64,000 nt of DNA from Oikopleura dioica. Its lineage: Eukaryota > Chordata > Appendicularia > Copelata > Oikopleuridae. A program made the translations under genes and the position numbers. Shown in pieces: positions 62,032-64,000 of this stretch (its first letter is position 1; each line of letters starts with the position of its first letter). The stretch is from positions 12,586,501 through 12,650,500 of the forward strand of contig OU015569.1 in assembly GCA_907165135.1 (NCBI GenBank). Reading direction: 5' to 3'. The notes below the pieces were generated by a model, which was not told the DNA's origin, made no database searches, and saw only the letters and a program-made list of their open reading frames with translations.

Positions 62032-63870
62032 TCAAAGCGTGTTTTTTCTCGAGAAAATCAAATCAGCAGAATTTCTTGTCTGGGAGTCTCTTGAACTGTC
62101 ACTTTCACCGTCAAAATCAAGCTCTAAAATCGACATTGTTGAACTACTGTCATTGTTAACTTGTTCAGTCTTGACAGAGAACAAAGAATCGTACTTACAT
62201 ATGATTTGAATTTTCGCGAAAAAGAAACTCACTCAAGCTTTTGTCGAAAAGAACTTTCTCAACTATCGACCCTCTTTGGTTCCTTTCATGAAGTTCGCAA
62301 CGAGTAATTTTAAAGCGATTTAGCTTGTCGAGCATTATCAGAAAGTATAATGCGTCAAACGTGTCCCAATTTTGCGATTTGAAAGAGAAATGACCAGAAG
62401 GCTAGAAGTTTCAAATTTTTAAGTCGCCAATTTTTGAAGGACGGATTTTTAGTGGGCCTTACAACCTGTGTAGAAAACCTGAGTCAGGTTCTGGAAGAGC
62501 TTGAATGAAAAGCCTAACCCTTCAAGCTCTTTTAAAACCTGACTCAGGTTTTCCACACAGGTTGTCGAGTTTCCAAAAAGCTCATTTTAGAATTAAACAT
62601 CTCCTCTTTTCATGTTGTTTTTGCTCAATTCGGAGAAGCAAGTCCAAAATTGGAGGTTCAAGTGAATCGTTTTTTGAATTGCTCGGATCGAAGATTTGAT
62701 GGCTGCTTCCAAGGGCAAGCATTTTCGGATGATGTCTCGGGAAATTATTACTGCCTCTCGGAATTTTTAGGCTGATGCCTTCTTTCGATTTATTTGAAGA
62801 AAAATGATTCAGCTTTATTCGAGAAAGAAAAATAGTGGAGGCAGCAAAATCTAGGTTCCGCGATCTGTGTACAAAAACCTGAGTCAGGCTTTGTGAGAGC
62901 ATAAACGGAAACGATAGTTTTTTTATTATTTTCGGAGCCTGACTCAGGTTTTTCGTTTGCCGAGTCCAGCTTAAAATAAAAGAAGAACTATCATTCTTCT
63001 TTTCAAACTTTGCGGTTAAAACTTAGTTTAAGACGTCTTTTACCTTCAAGAAAAAAGGTTAAGGCAGTAATCTTGCTCCCTAACTTGGACAACTTATCGC
63101 AGATAACACATAGTTTGCGCGCAAGATTTTGCGGATTTGGCCGGTCAAAATAATGCCAAGATCTTGCCTTTCCAGACTTTCAAATTGCAAAAACTACTCT
63201 TTTTTCTGAAATGACGGCTAGACTCGTGGGGAGATCACGATTACCAAACTTGACTACGACCCAAACGACCTTATTAATTTTTGGCTGTCATTACTGCTTG
63301 TAAAAACGTGTTGATTTTTTAAAGACTGTAATTGCTAGTGGCTACGCCCGGCAACCTGAGAAAAACCTGAGTAAGGGTCCGAAAAAGCCTTAAAAATCCG
63401 GGTGTCTTTTTCGGGCCCTGACTCAGGTTTTTTCCCAAGTTGTCGAGCTCAGGCTTGAGGATTCAAGTCTTCAAATAGCTGATTGCTCTTAATATCCGAA
63501 GAATAAAAACCATAAGATTTGCGAAAGGAATTCCTCGCCCATTCCACTGTCATCCAGACAACAGTGAATTTCAGTTAACAATATATAGAACAGTCTGCCA
63601 ATTGCGGCAGAAGGATAATATTTTTGATAAAATAAAATTCAATGGCAGCGTAATTGTGTCTTAAATAGAAATAGGCCTCACCGACTCGTATTTTCATGTC
63701 ATCTAATTCTTTTTCGAAATACAATAGATGCGACAAAACTCTGGGCCAATTGACAGCCTCGATTTCCAAATCATTGATAAGCTCGTTTTCAAAATGAAAG
63801 TGCCCACAACTTTTATGGAGAAAATTGATATTCGGAGTCCGAATTTTGGACCATCGAATTTTAATCTTGA
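62032..63870 (-). CDS. Unidentified multi-exon gene reaching towards the right edge
   Basis: Exons seen from 5' to 3': about 63870-63684 (FENELINDLEIEAVNWPRVL, SHLLYFEKELDDMKIRV, donor GTGAGG), about 62840-62600 (SKEGISLKIPRGSNNFPRHH, IFDPSNSKNDSLEPPILDLL), about 62410-62233 (WDTFDALYFLIMLDKLNRFK, ITRCELHERNQRGSIVEKV) and terminal 62159-62032 (MSILELDFDGESDSSRDSQT ..). The last two join in phase at A|TT. The others are placed by strand and composition only and may not be one gene. Three palindromic elements sit in its introns. No family recognised. Confidence 0.35.
62457..62575. repeat. Palindromic AP-1-site element
   Basis: ACAACCTGTGTAGAAAACCT GAGTCAGGTTCTGGAAGAGC and the close inverse TTTTAAAACCTGACTCAGGT, CACACAGGTTGTCGAG. 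Confidence 0.85.
62857..62968. repeat. Palindromic AP-1-site element
   Basis: CGATCTGTGTACAAAAACCT GAGTCAGGC and the inverse GCCTGACTCAGGTTTTTCG. Confidence 0.8.
63346..63453. repeat. Palindromic AP-1-site element
   Basis: CCCGGCAACCTGAGAAAAAC CTGAGTAAGGGTCC and the inverse GGGCCCTGACTCAGGTTTTT. Confidence 0.8.
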
Positions 63871-63871
63871 A

Positions 63872-63985
63872 GTTAACATAGTGACACCCTTAGTTTATTT
63901 AACCTATCAATTGAAGAAACGGGACAAAGGAACCTTATTTTTTGTTGAATAAAATAAGGGCGTCATTATCTAAAGTTGAGAGAAA
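63872..63985. repeat. TAAGGGTGTCAC-family ends
   Basis: TAGTGACACCCTTAGTTTA at 63880 and AAATAAGGGCGTCATTATCT at 63953 are inverted ends of the family seen complete at 39569-39858, here facing outward across about 60 nt. Confidence 0.5.
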
Positions 63986-64000
63986 AATCTAGACAAATGG

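Overview
The window is animal nuclear DNA. Every recognisable gene is a metazoan protein gene broken by very small introns, mostly 40-50 nt, with exons closing in frame across GT-AG junctions. Several junctions can only be closed at GC-, GA- or GG-AG sites. Minute introns plus G*-AG donors are known from appendicularian (larvacean) tunicates such as Oikopleura and Fritillaria, and that is my best guess for the organism (about 60%). Gene order alone does not fix the species. All gene models were built by hand by reading splice sites; 'closes in frame' means the summed exon lengths are a multiple of three.

Layout. 1-2410 (minus strand): the N-terminal part of a Su(var)3-9 type H3K9 methyltransferase that runs off the left edge, then a histone H3.3 gene with two introns. 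2411-6344: no gene, several unrelated tandem arrays and a small terminal-inverted-repeat (TIR) element. 6345-13043 (minus): a tight same-strand cluster METTL18 - DHFR - p90 ribosomal S6 kinase with gaps of 132 and 134 nt, which may be an operon. 14676-16753 (minus): a NIPA-family magnesium transporter with four non-canonical introns. 17609-21181: a coiled-coil gene whose large intron carries a 1.45-kb transposon. 21667-23132: a CUB-like gene and a doubtful ORF. 24213-25169 (plus): MsrA. 26389-31285 (plus): PSME3IP1/NIP30 with a 3.4-kb intron that holds an opposite-strand gene. 31788-33311 (plus): a TLC-domain membrane protein. 34801-35695 (plus): a mitochondrial fission factor (MFF) homologue. 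36834 or 38211-48102 (plus): a complete TANC/rolling-pebbles scaffold (P-loop NTPase, ankyrin repeats, TPR). 48391-51321 (minus): a FAXDC2-like fatty acid hydroxylase and a partial duplicate of its 3' end, with two small genes between. 51826-63870: mostly repeats with a few short unidentified genes, one running towards the right edge.

The most striking feature outside the genes is a family of palindromic miniature elements, about 30 copies across 12-63 kb. Their arms carry TGAGTCA/TGACTCA (an AP-1/bZIP site), usually with an inner AAGCCGC/GCGGCTT hairpin. Other TIR families occur as well, one of them carrying CCATATATGG (CArG) boxes. Some non-canonical introns look like miniature inverted-repeat insertions themselves. 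The clearest is a 72-nt GA-AG intron in the NIPA gene, whose removal restores a family-invariant motif exactly.

The genes do not form one pathway. They are ordinary cellular genes: chromatin (H3.3 and its K9 methyltransferase), folate metabolism, signalling (RSK), protein methylation and repair (METTL18, MsrA), proteasome regulation, mitochondrial fission, magnesium transport, lipid metabolism and synaptic/adhesion scaffolding.
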